From Diplolepis rosae (lineage: Eukaryota > Arthropoda > Insecta > Hymenoptera > Diplolepididae), in assembly GCA_030998225.1 (NCBI GenBank), contig JAPYXD010000741.1, positions 1,488,001 to 1,552,000 on the forward strand: a stretch of DNA of 64,000 bases, given 5' to 3'. Made by a program: the position numbers and the translations under genes. This document shows, one piece after another, positions 34,148 through 44,940 of this stretch (the first letter of the stretch is position 1; each line of letters opens with the position of its first letter). The notes under the pieces were generated by a model that made no database searches, was not told the DNA's origin, and saw nothing but the letters and a program-made list of their open reading frames with translations.

Positions 34148-34435
34148 TTAAATATAAACAATGAGTAGTGTATCGACACTAGCACGATCCCATTTTACTG
34201 AGGTGAAATCTCCATAACCTTTATTTTGCTGCTTCTCGATGAATTTTCTGTGCAGTTCAAACAGCCGCTTATGGAACGGTATCTGGTCAATTATGTCCCA
34301 GAGTTCTTTGGTTGGGAATGAGAATGGAAGTTGTCCTGTTGTATTTTCTATTCTCCTGAACGTTACCTCAAGTTTTTTTATCGAGGTTTTGCTTAGTTTG
34401 TTTACGACTTGCGAGTTGCCGTATGTAAAGTGCAA
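34148..34435 (-). other. Unassigned open frame of 95 codons
   Basis: The frame reads LPFSFPTKELWDIIDQIPFH, KRLFELHRKFIEKQ, which has amino acid usage like a real protein. No family, splice sites or neighbours support it. It could be a decayed transposon gene or a lone exon. Confidence 0.25.
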
Positions 34436-34454
34436 TTAAAAAATTTGTCTTATT

Positions 34455-34850
34455 TGTCATGAAGGTTCGAGAGGGTATTTCTATGTAATTTCACGGGCTG
34501 AATATTAGAAAAAAAGTAAAAAAATTCCCGCGACACCCTTGACCTCGGAAATCAACAATTCAAGGTCAAATTTTATTTCTAATATAAGCCAAGTTTTTAG
34601 AAGATTTTCGTATGTAGTTTGATGAGCTGAATACGTAAAAAATAGTTTAAAAAATCCCACAGACACCCTTGACCTTGAAAATCTCTATTTCAAAGTCAAA
34701 TAACATTTCTAGTATAAGTCGAGTTTTGAAAAGGTTTTCGTACGTAGTTTGATGCGTTGAATACGTAAACGACAAAAAAAATTCGCAGGCACTCTTGTTA
34801 TGTAGAACGTCTATTTAGAGGTCAAATTTTATTTCTACCACAAACGCAGC
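34455..34850. repeat. Dispersed repeat made of three ~130-bp units
   Basis: Each unit carries GCTGAATA-type text, then ACACCCTTGACCT or a decayed form, then a TCAAGGTCAAAT-type stretch and TTTCGTAYG. Unit starts are about 34485, 34618 and 34748. The first unit matches 21955-22090. Confidence 0.8.
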
Positions 34851-35017
34851 AAGCTACTGCCGCATCTCCGGAGATATCAAGAAATATTCTGACATTCGCT
34901 CTCAGCATGACCCAGGATCAACGACGTGGACGTGGCGAAAAGGTGATCCCATTTTGATACTTGATTTTTGTGTGTCCCCTTGCCTCTCACTTTGGAATGA
35001 TTGACTGTGTGGTAATG

Positions 35018-35140
35018 TCTCTTTTGTGTGGTACTCTTCAAAGCATGGTGCTGCGCATACAGAATTATCACAACTGGGGCATATGTATATCTTTCGACGT
35101 ACTGTCTCACGCAAAGAGCACAAGTGCAACCTTTGACTTG
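35018..35140 (-). pseudogene. piggyBac transposase C-terminal zinc-finger relic
   Basis: The minus-strand text LCSLRETVRRKIYICPSC, CAAPCFEEYHT matches the cysteine-rich C-terminal domain of piggyBac transposases (spaced CxxC pairs ending PCF..YHT). Only this short part is readable; flanking frames are broken. Confidence 0.7.
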
Positions 35141-35225
35141 TACCTTGCCTCGGAAAATGGCTGCCGACTAATCGAGTGGGATGATCATTGTAAGGAGAGA
35201 TGCTTGAAGAAGGATCAAGTTTCAA

Positions 35226-35705
35226 TAATGATCTGAAAACCTGTTTCTCATTTTATATAATGCATGGGCATTAGATAGGCAATGATCAATAAGATGAAAA
35301 AAAGCTTTCGAAACAATTTCATTATTTTTCGCACTCTTTCTGTAATAGATAATTGTCTATCAACATTATCGATACCACCCATATTTTGATTTTACTCGTG
35401 AACACACCTTGGCTTTATAATGTCTTCATTTGTTAGATAACTTTTTTTCCAGTTACACAGAATTCAAGTTCGTGCACATTTGTAAGCATGCGGACGCCAC
35501 GTTGATCTTAATTGGCTAAACTACCAAAGTGTCTTGCCGTTGTCGCATGGGCTGATCTATAATCTTATCTTAATTATCTGGACTACTAAATACCTTTGGT
35601 AGTCCAGAATGCCTCTTGCCTTGATTATTTTGAAAAATCTTCACATTGCCACGGAAGTCCCATTACATTGCCTTTAGTAGCTATACTGGCTTTCCCTTTG
35701 ATAAT
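35226..35705. other. No gene seen; local duplication
   Basis: Sequence around 35560-35700 (GGGCTGATCTATAATCTT ... ACATTGCCACGG) resembles 36410-36560 on the other side of the MITE, suggesting an old segmental duplication. No coding signal. Confidence 0.4.
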
Positions 35706-35709
35706 AATA

Positions 35710-36402
35710 GGGTCATCCACTAAAATTTTTGTATGCTTGAATATGAAACTACAGGCTTTGAAATTACTCGTAATACAAATATAATGTAAAAAAACAATTC
35801 TTTCAATTTATTAGCTAAAAGAGAAAAATGTATATTCGGTATATTAATTTAAAACTCTTGTTTCTGTCGTGCCTTCCCGCCATCTTGCTGTGACTTCATC
35901 TGCTTTGAAAAGTTTAAAAAAAAGCTGTGTAATTAATATTTTAATCAAAAAATGGAAAGCAATAAATTTTACCAGTGGTGTTTTATCCCCAAATGTAAAA
36001 ATACTAGTATTAAGTTTTATACCACTTTTTTCGTAGTTCACCTTTCAGTACACAAAGAAATATTTTTTCTCTATTATTAACACTAGTACTTTTACATTTG
36101 GAGATGAAACACCACCGGTAACATTCATTTCATTCCAGTTTTTGAGAAAAACATTAAGTATACAGCTTGTTTTAGAACTTTCCAAAGCAGATGACGTCAC
36201 AGCATGTGTTTCGCGCCGTGAAGGCGCCACGAGTATATTTCAAAATATCGACATTTGCACTTCATATTTTATCATTTTTCAATGACTTATTATAAATAAT
36301 TGAATATACAAAATGCAGTTTCCATTTCCCATTTAAATTCATTGGCAATCAAAGTTTATAAAAAAATTAGCCTTGAATAAAAAAAAATGTTGTGGATGAC
36401 CC
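35710..36402. mobile_element. TA-flanked MITE (GGGTCATCCAC ends)
   Basis: A 693-bp element with GGGTCATCCAC at both ends, inverted, and TA at 35708-35709 and 36403-36404: a Tc1/mariner-type MITE. An internal inverted repeat (CAAATGTAAAAATACTAGTA near 35991 against TACTAGTGTTAA-type text near 36090, reversed) makes the centre fold back. Confidence 0.85.
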
Positions 36403-36404
36403 TA

Positions 36405-38490
36405 TTGGACTGATCTACAGTCTTGCATTTATTGACTGAACTGTCTTCCACCTTCAATATAGTATTTCGAACAGTATTTACATTGCCAGGACAGCCCCAT
36501 GATTTCGCCTATTATTACCAGGACAGCGCCATTTTGTTTCCCTTATTAGCTAGACTGGTCTTGTCAGTGTTTCTAGTGTTGTCAGTGATTGTGCTGTTCA
36601 CATTTTATTAAAAAATCTGCACCTCATCTTCAAGTTTCAAGCGGGATTTCCTCCCCCGATAGCAATGTCGTAGGCAACATTTGTGAATAACACATCCGTC
36701 GGATTTACCGAGATTTACACATAATTGATCTAAGATGCGACCGCAAAACGCTAAGATTTTCCATGCATTCAAAATGAGCCTACTGACAGAGCAAAATCTG
36801 CAGCATAACAGATCATTCGTATTGAAACCTTCCATTCCTTTAATACCTCTCCATTACAGCAGCATAGTGTATGCATCAAATGTAGCATTCTGAAAGATGC
36901 ATTTAGGCTACTTTTTTGCACCACGCTATTATAAGGCGACACAGCATATGATGCTCAAATAAATGTGTCACTACTCATGACTTTAAAATAACATGTGGGA
37001 ATATTTTTTGGGTTGGTATAGAATATATTTGGCCAACAAGTTGATCACACCAATGCAAATTTATTTTCAAGCTACTTAGCGAAGTTGAAAATTAACATTG
37101 AGTACTGCTTACACAAAAATTATTAACATTAATGCAAAATCCTAAACTTCGTTTTTTTTAGTAATAAGGAAACGAACCTCAAGTGCCTCATTGACATCAC
37201 GAACCAAACAAACAAAATTTCTCGGCTTAACGATTTTCTGATGAAAATGATCGGAACACAAAAGAATGTTGTAAAAACCAAAAGATGTAGAATAATATTA
37301 CAAAATAATAGCAATCTATCCGAATGACACTTGGCACGTGATATACTAAAACCTAACATTCAACGAAATAGAGGTATTCTTTCTGTAATCCCAAAAATGT
37401 ATTCCGCAATTTTCAGCCATCGATAATATTTTCGAAGAGTTCATGCGTATAAATATTACGCAAACCCTAAAAATTTTTTTTACGAATTTCGAATTCTGAA
37501 TTTTTAATATGATGCGCAGCGATAAAATTTTCTATTCACAGTTATTAGGCAAATTTCGGAAAAACTAGCTGTCATACATTACAATACAAAAGTCCCAATA
37601 ATGCATAAATATTAAAGTAAATCTCGAATCCCTGTTAACTCTGTAATGATTGAAACATTCTATACGAGTTCACGCACTCCAACGCATGACACTGTGATGT
37701 TGCCTCTATTGACAGAAGTCTGCGGCGTCTTTAATGACTGACTGAATGCTCATTCGTTGCAGAATCGTATTCAACATGTGATTGCGAAAAAAACACGACA
37801 AGATGTGACCCCATATTTCTGTGTTTTTCCGGCATGACATGTTAACGCGTTAATCACACGTAAATGCACAATGAATAGTACACTGGAAATACTCAACAAA
37901 TCTTTTTCGTGAATAAACACAAATAAGTATCAATCATTGATACATATAAGTTGTGATGTTGCAAAATATTTGCACATCACAAGATGGCCGTAATGCGTAG
38001 TTCTGCCGTAACAGATGTGTAAGAACGTGAATGGATGGTTGCCGAGGGTTATCTAGTCATTTCAAAGCAATTTTGAGTAAAGTTTCTTAAATTTCGGTAA
38101 CTTACCGATTTACGTCTTGTTACGGATACTAAGTCGAAAGTTGCTCCAGGACTTGTAAAGTCGCGTCTAATTGTCAAATGTTAAGTAAAATCATAGAAAT
38201 TATATTAATTTTTGCTAAAAACACCGCTTGAAATCCACCATCAGAGTAGACACGAATCCGAGGAAGATACTACTACGCTGGACACGTGACTGCGGAGTGA
38301 GAAGTGCAGAGTCAAGATGACAGCCAAAATGAGTTACACGTTAGTCGAAGACACCAATTAGAAGTCATATAGGCACTCCACAACCCCATTATGATAAAGA
38401 AGTCGAAGTTAGCACTGCTCCCTGTTATACAGTAATAGACAGAGAGAGTGCGATATACGCATTGCATGTTGACTAATGGGAATTGATTAG
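36405..38490. other. No gene recognised; one repeat fragment
   Basis: Mostly unique AT-rich sequence. About 38090-38165 (CTTACCGATTTACGTC ... GCTCCAGGACT) is a diverged fragment of the repeat found at 41770-42660 and 47965-48330. Confidence 0.5.
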
Positions 38491-38497
38491 AATTTTC

Positions 38498-38832
38498 CGG
38501 TAGGTATACATTGTACCATAGTTTTAGTTGCCCAAAGTTTCAATTGCCCATAAAATCACCAGACGTCACTATATTTGAAAAGCAGTGTTAGACGAAGATT
38601 ATGAAAGGAATGTGTTGGCAAAAACTGCGAGGATTGCAAGATGCAGGATTCCTGTACATTTCCGTGAAGCGCTCTCTACCGCCTATATTTGATATATACT
38701 TGCAATTTTTGCCAACGCATTCCTTTCATAACCTTCGTCAAACACTGCTTTTCAAATATAGTGACTTCTGGTGATTTTATGGGCAATTGAAACTTTGGGA
38801 AACTAAAACTATGGTACAATGTATACCTACCG
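38498..38832. mobile_element. 335-bp foldback MITE
   Basis: Near-perfect inverted arms of about 130 bp start CGGTAGGTATACATTGTACC. The 7-bp direct repeat AATTTTC flanks it (38491-38497 and 38833-38839), or GAATTTTC if the last G belongs to the duplication. The superfamily is open (hAT-like if 8 bp). Confidence 0.88.
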
Positions 38833-39035
38833 AATTTTCACAACATATGAAAATTGAATTATATTTCGGGTTTTTAACGCCCAATTGAGATGGGACCATT
38901 ACCGAAGGCCTCGGGCGATGGTCCAAGTTATGATTTTGGAAGGATATACGGGATTCCAACTTGGCGGAGAAAAGTAGCGGGGTTGCAAAGCCCTTTTTGT
39001 AGTTACAGCCTGTGTGTGCAGATAAGGATGGAGAC

Positions 39036-40363
39036 CAGCCCCCGGTATCTCTGGAGTTGAAAGTGTCATAGATGTTGACCGTTGGCCACCATGGCGCTGG
39101 CTGTTCATGAGGGCGACCTTATACAGATTAGCATTATAGAACATTGAAATTTAACGTTTTTTGTGAAAAATTGGTGTCTGAAGTGCTTTTGTGTGCTTTT
39201 TAGGTAAATTGGAATGGTTTTAACAGTCGGTGATATAAAAATTTATGTGAAAAAGCGGAAATTTGTTGGTGTAGGTTGCAAAACAGGCTACACGTAATGC
39301 TCTGAAAAAGTGCATTGTTTTGTGGTTTATTTATCATGAGCGCCTTTAACTTATTAAAATTTAATCTATACCAAATTTAAAACGCTTTGAATAAAAAAAT
39401 CAACAAAGCTGACTGACTGAACTTAAGGTATTATAGATAGGGATGGGCAATCTTAAAAAAAAAGAATCGATTCTGAAATTATTGATTCAACTTTATCGAT
39501 TAATCGGTTAAAAAGATCGACTTTGGAATCGATCTTCAAAAGTCAATACTTTTTTCTGCAAATGATAAAATTTCTGTAAAATAACCTTTTTTTAAAATGT
39601 TTTATAACAATTGAAGATATAATTGTTACTTGCATATTTTTTGAATTTAAATTATCAAAATAAAAAAGTGTTTATATCAATAAAAAAGGAAATTTGGCTT
39701 AAAAAACACACTATATTTGCGAATCAGGAACGTTTTTTATTTTTTAAAATTGCACAATTTCTAAAGCAATGCGTATTATTAGTGATAAAGTTTCTAACAT
39801 AAATATGAAGTATTACTATAAAGTTTATAATATTAATATACTTTGAACTTTGCATATCACTTAAAGTATTATTTATGATAATATGTCTGGCATAAATATG
39901 AAGTATTATTATAAAGTTTATAATATTAATATACTTTGTATATCATATTAAGGATATTCTCGTGGTCGACCCCTTGATCTCACTTTTAAACTAAAAAACA
40001 GTTCATAGGAATAGTTCACAGAAATAGGAAACAGGAAAAAAATAAAGGAGAATCGTTCGTAAAGACCGAAAAAAAAATATCAATCCAACCGATTAATCGA
40101 GTAAAAAAGATCGATCTCCGTAGAATCGAATATTAATGTTAAAACGAAGATAACAGAACTTTGATTTCAATTTCCAGCCAGAATTATAAAGACAATTTTC
40201 GCCCAAATTCCAAGCATATTACCCTTTATATTAGTAAAAATTGCTTTAAATAATATTTAAAACTTTCTAGTTTAACAATCAGCGCCTCTAGCTGCCACGG
40301 TCAATTCTTGTGACATTTTCGTTTAGCGGATTACGTGCATTCTGGCTAAGATGCAGGGGGCTG
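39036..40363. mobile_element. hAT-type nonautonomous element, copy 2
   Basis: 1,328 bp with ends CAGCCCCCGG and CAGGGGGCTG. 8-bp flanks ATGGAGAC (39028-39035) and ATGGGGAC (40364-40371) match at seven positions. It shares both ends with copy 1 at 11247-15480 but lacks copy 1's inverted-repeat element, the TA-flanked MITE and about 450 bp around the latter. Confidence 0.9.
39438..40130. mobile_element. Left part of an older hAT-type element inside copy 2
   Basis: It starts TAGGGATGGGCAATC after ATTATAGA (39430-39437) and ends by deletion at about 40130, after GATCTCCGTAGAATCGA, which is shared with 13300-13330. Repeated ATCGATT-type sub-terminal motifs are visible. No transposase. Confidence 0.75.
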
Positions 40364-40760
40364 ATGGGGACTGTACAACCCCATCAGTGACTCTTGCCAT
40401 GTGCCAAACTACCAGGGAAGCTACCCACGACTTGCGATTCCAACCTGGCGGAGTACGAACCTTCCATGACCCAGCCCTGTTCAAGACTCCAGGAAAGTAC
40501 CAGATTCGAACATGGGCTGGAAATTAAGTACGTTTGGATGACGACTCAACCCTGTTTTAGACACTAGGCAGGTTCCAGTTGATAACAGGGGTTGATTAAT
40601 TATGAAAATACGTTTTGAGAACCCACCCCATAGTTAACGAAAATGGCCGACTTAAATAATCTCCCTGAGATTAATATTGTGGAGCAGCCTTTAACCAATA
40701 ATCCTACAGGCAGAGACGAGGAATAGATTTGGCGGGATAATTTGAAAGTGATAGTGACTA

Positions 40761-41769
40761 GCCCTGGAGCACTTCCCGAGTAACGAGTTCTCCCCCCCCC
40801 CTTTTTTTACTGTTAATAATTTATAAATTTTATCGAGCCGCGAGATTTTCCCGAGACTATTAGGTGCCCTCCCCTGGTTTTATTTGTTATAAACAAATTT
40901 CCCTATCACACCCCATTTTTCTTCTGTTTGGTGCCACCCCCTTTGTTTCTCAGAACTCTTGCGCGATCCCCCTTATAAAGTATTAGAGAATTACAGTGTG
41001 ATCGAGTGAGTCCTTAATTTTTTTGTTATTGTTCATTGTACAATTGCTTAAGATTATTAAATAAATTAATTACCTGTTACAAAATTTTATTATAATATAG
41101 TGAGTCTCATTTCAGGTAGTTACCCCCCCCCCCCCCCCCCCCCACCAATTATGTGACGCGTCGAGCCGTTTTGACGCTAAACGTCGGTAATTTTAAATTT
41201 TGCTTTGGAAAAAATTCTATTAAAATTTAATATAAATTGAATTATAAAAAATTCTTATGAGAAGCTACACATTTTTTAAATGTTGCGACGTTTTGTACCA
41301 CGTTTGACCCCGGGGTGGAATGCAGGAAGAAATTCCAAGAATATCTTGATTAGTTAGCAATTTGTGCTGAAGATTTACCTTTAAAACGAGACGAAAATCT
41401 TTTTAAAATGTTTCTTATTTTTAAATTTATCAACGTTTTCCAAAAAGATCGTAGTTTGACATTTGTTGTAATTTATTTTTATGATATTAAAATTTCGCCT
41501 TCAGCTTGGGATCATTAGATGCAAAATGTAGCCAAGTTAGAAAAAGTAATTTGTGGCGTTTGAAAAATTCAAGCACCAGCGTTTCGATTTACCGTGAATA
41601 ACTTTCGAAAAGCAAGGAATTCATCTAGTAAAACCCTTGCCTCACATGCGTTAGTTATGAGGGTTCGAACCCACAAAATTAAGAATAATTTTTAATGCCG
41701 TTAAAACGAGTTATTGTGTGTGTAGTGAGTGAGTGTATTAGCTTGTAATATTAAGTTAGTGTAAGCAAA
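40761..41769. other. No gene recognised; poly-C tract and possible LTR-like sequence
   Basis: 40761-41122 has C-runs, AATAAA-like signals and a downstream 21-base C-run (41123-41143), as might occur in an old LTR, but no partner was found. 41640-41660 contains GGGTTCGAACCC, a tRNA B-box-like stretch without a supported tRNA fold. Confidence 0.35.
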
Positions 41770-42660
41770 AGTGAATAAAGTGTTTAATTATAATATGAGG
41801 AATATATATATTTTCTATTAAAATTCAGCCATCACTGTAAAGATCTTCTTCTAAAGGTTCGTGGCAGCTCCAATAGATTATAATATGATGTTACAAAATT
41901 TTTGCTCATGACAAGATTTTTATTTTATGTGCCTCAGCCGCGGAAACTCGTTTTTCCGTTACAGCTGAGAGTAAAGCAATGTTGTATATTCCGTTACAGA
42001 GGAATACAATGTAGACATTGAACTGCGCATGTGCATTATAGTCTTACGGCGAAACGCAATCTATTTCTTATTCTTCTTCTTCTCACTTCTTCTTCGTACA
42101 GCGTTAGCACTGACTACTACACAAGACCGATGAAATCAAAATGGCCGGGACTAGTCGCCAATTTGCGCCCGCTTCGTACAACTAACGCAGCAAACAACTA
42201 CAATAAGTACTAGATTAGATTCCAATGTACGCATAAAAACTCGTATCCGCACCACAGTCACATAAAATAGAATATGTGCCAATGCACACAATTCAGGACA
42301 TTGCGAGACTCGCGACAATGCTCGCAGGACTGATCGCACCTCGGATTCGTCTCGGCTTTGCCTCACCTACGCCTCGACTACGCCTTGGCTTCGATCTCCT
42401 GCGAGCATTGTCGCTCGTCACGCAATCACCCTCATTGTGTGCCTAGGCACATAATATACTATTACGTAATTCCCACATAAGAAGACCCTGGAGCAAAATC
42501 GGATCGTTACCGAAAGTTATTTCGTCAATTTAGGGCAGTTTTGTAAAATTTCGTAACTTGTGATAACTCACCGACTTACGTCCCGTACGGATAGGATGTC
42601 GTAAGGTGCTCCAGGACTGCGATAATTGGGCTAATTTATAAATTATTGTTCAGAATAACT
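41770..42660 (+). repeat. Dispersed repeat, copy with insertion
   Basis: 41770-41930 plus 42468-42660 match, in inverted orientation, the uninterrupted copy 47965-48330 (text such as TTCAGCCATCACTGTAAAGA and CGTAAGGTGCTCCAGGACTG). The gap is the element at 41931-42459. Confidence 0.82.
41931..42459. mobile_element. Element with GC-rich minisatellite, copy A
   Basis: An insertion of about 530 bp into the preceding repeat. It contains a minisatellite of CTCGGCTTCGTCTCGGCTTT-like text (42340-42405) and ends in the palindrome GTGCCTAGGCAC and ATAATATACT. The right 250 bp match 62800-63050. Flanks TTTTATGT and TATTACGT may be a diverged 8-bp duplication. Confidence 0.65.
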
Positions 42661-42895
42661 TAGCTTGTACGATTCTATGTTGAAAACATCGTGTGAGGTA
42701 ACCCGAAAATGAAAGGAACAGATTTACTTCCAGTTCTGAACGTTCAATAAACGATGACAAGTAATTTTTTTTACAACAAAATGAATGATTATGTTCATAA
42801 TTAAGGCCCTACAAATATACAATACGTCATAAAATATATGCTACTTTTTAATTTACTGAGGCTAGAACTAATCATTTGGTTTTGAAAACAAATAT

Positions 42896-44172
42896 TGTGA
42901 CGTGGTAAATTTTACCCGTCACATGGAAAATATTTAACTTAGTAAACTCACCGGTATGACAGGTGGGGTTCCGTCCCTGGGGAAAAAGTCGTGAGACGAG
43001 AGCCCGCACTTCATCGTCACCCGAGAGCACACGAAATACACTAATCGCGCACTGCACGCACTCACGCTTCCTGTCCCGTTTGTTTCATGAGCGATACGAA
43101 GACAGCAGCGTCGAAGACGAGGCACAGCCGGTTACCGATTCCATGTCAACACTGGCCGCCATGTCGAGTTTCGAGCCACGATGGATCGACGCTTCGATTA
43201 TCGCCACCATCGATCGTTGGAGAGCGACGCACCAGACGACCAGATGCTACCACGTGACCCGAAAAATGTACCCTAGGGCGCATAGACCCTGGGGCTTGAT
43301 ATTTAGTGGGAATTTAGCAGGTCGGGAATTCTGTCAGCGCCGCGTCGGCCATCGTCACTCTCGTCCTGCGACTACTGGTGACAGGTCCTTTTGTTGTTGT
43401 TCGACCGAAATTTTAAGGAAGACGTTGGATTTTAAGACTGCTTAAAATGGAAGGCGAGTTCGTATTGAAGTACGACCCGATCTTGGAGGATATCATACAG
43501 GTAGCGTGAGTGACTGGTTAAATTTTCTCTTGGCAAGTGGCTGGGAATTCCGAGCATAAGTATAAATTGCCTTGAACGTTTTATGGCGTCTGTCACATGC
43601 ACCGCAGCCACTTCGCCTCTCTTCTCTCTCTTGATCGCGAGTGTTTCTTTTATATCAGTGACCTTTTTTCTATGTTCGAAAAGTAGGAAAATCGGTTGAC
43701 TAAAGTAAATTGTTAATAAATTCCAGTGCTCTCGGGTGGTGACGCGCGGCTATAGATTAATCTCGCCATATTGTCGCGTGGCTCGGAAATACTCCGAGAT
43801 TCATGTTAATTATTGATGCGTATTGCTGATAATATAGATGCTTTAGTTTTGTATCCGATTATAACTTATTTCGAGTCATGATGCAAATTTTAATAAATCT
43901 TGTTAAGCCGTTTCATGTTATTTGATTAAATTCTGGTGTTCTAATTATTTACCCGGTAATCTGTTGTGACATTGTTTGACCTCGCCTTGTGTTGATCTTT
44001 AGAATTTCGAGTCTCATCATTGTTGTAAAATAAATTTCGTCGCTAACCAGGGTGACTGGCGCTCAACAAAGTATTTAAGAAAATATTTTATTTCGGGTCG
44101 TTCCGAGCCGAAATAAAATTAGTTGGGTGGCCATTAAAGAGTCTCCAGGTCACGGGTAGAACCTGCATCTCA
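42896..44172 (+). repeat. Probable solo LTR of a Gypsy-type element
   Basis: It starts TGTGACGTGGTAAATTTT, a form common at arthropod Gypsy LTR starts, and may end GCATCTCA at 44172. ATAT lies on both sides (42892-42895 and 44173-44176). A TATAAA-like box (about 43560) and AATAAA signals (about 43690 and 44028) fit U3-R-U5. A GC-rich ORF (42963-43445) and an ATG-led exon-like piece (43447-43505, MEGEFVLKYDPILEDIIQ, then GTGAGT) lie inside. If the LTR call is wrong, they could be a host promoter and first exon. Confidence 0.42.
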
Positions 44173-44176
44173 ATAT

Positions 44177-44940
44177 TTTCCATCGTTCAATGAACGTTCA
44201 AAACTATAAGGACATGAGGGACAGCGGTATGTTGGATACGTTAGTCTCCTTGTTTGTAGCTTCTTTCTGAGTCTAGCAAATAGCGAATACACTCTCCCGT
44301 ATATAATATTCATCACAATGTATCAGTTATGATGCATGTATCATAATTAGATACTTATTAAACGAATATACTTTCATTCGTTATGAATTACTAAACAAAA
44401 ACATAACCGCTTAACACTTAACCGAAACTCTTCAATCAACTCGGCTCGACCAAACCGATTAGGCACGGGGTTCCCAGTGTGCTCAGATCGGACACGCCAA
44501 CCATGTGCATACAATTACAGGCTACGTCCGTCAGGGGGTTCCAACTCTCATAAGACTCCGTGTACCATGAAATTTTAGTGGCGCCCTCCCGATGAACTAG
44601 CTACTCCGCCTTACTCCACCGTCCCACCATCTTACTGTACCATCTCACCACCGCACTGTACCTTATTCCACTCAATTCCACTCCTGCGTATATCTGCGTA
44701 CATCCGAGTGGTGGGAGCAAAATACCGAAAGGAATACGTTGAAAAGAGAGTGCGTACACGCCGAGCTTGGATATGTACATAAAGCAAGATAGAGTATATT
44801 GGAGCAAGCGAAAGTGTCGTTGACTCAGCGAGAACATCGCAGCTGGCACCCGAAACTTAATGATTTCGATGCATTTTAAATTTTAATGTAACTTTAGTAT
44901 TAGCATTTAAGGTCAAAGTTAAAAGTTAATATACCTCGCT
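44177..44940. other. No gene recognised
   Basis: Moderately GC-rich sequence without a supported gene. AGGGGGTTCCAACTC near 44534 recurs at 47703, just inside the next element's right arm. Confidence 0.35.

Larger units (their letters stand above)
38888..40760 (+). repeat. Retroelement leader-like repeat split by a hAT-type element
   Basis: 38888-39035 and 40364-40760 are two halves of a repeat also present at 49335-49990. The right half contains an ATG (about 40644) followed by MADLNNLPEINIVEQPLTNN and a stop soon after, so the repeat looks like the 5' leader and start of gag/ORF1 of an unidentified retroelement. Confidence 0.6.

Noticed and set aside
34148..34435. Candidate host exon
   Set aside because: Plausible amino acid text, but no splice sites, family or conserved neighbour; kept only as an unassigned frame.
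41123..41143. 21-base C-run as a functional element
   Set aside because: A simple homopolymer; could also be an assembly artefact, and nothing nearby supports a role.
41640..41665. GGGTTCGAACCC as a tRNA T-arm
   Set aside because: The flanks pair poorly and no acceptor or anticodon arm could be built; at most a SINE-like B box.
42963..43445. 160-codon GC-rich ORF
   Set aside because: Open because of composition; no recognised family, and it lies within a probable LTR.
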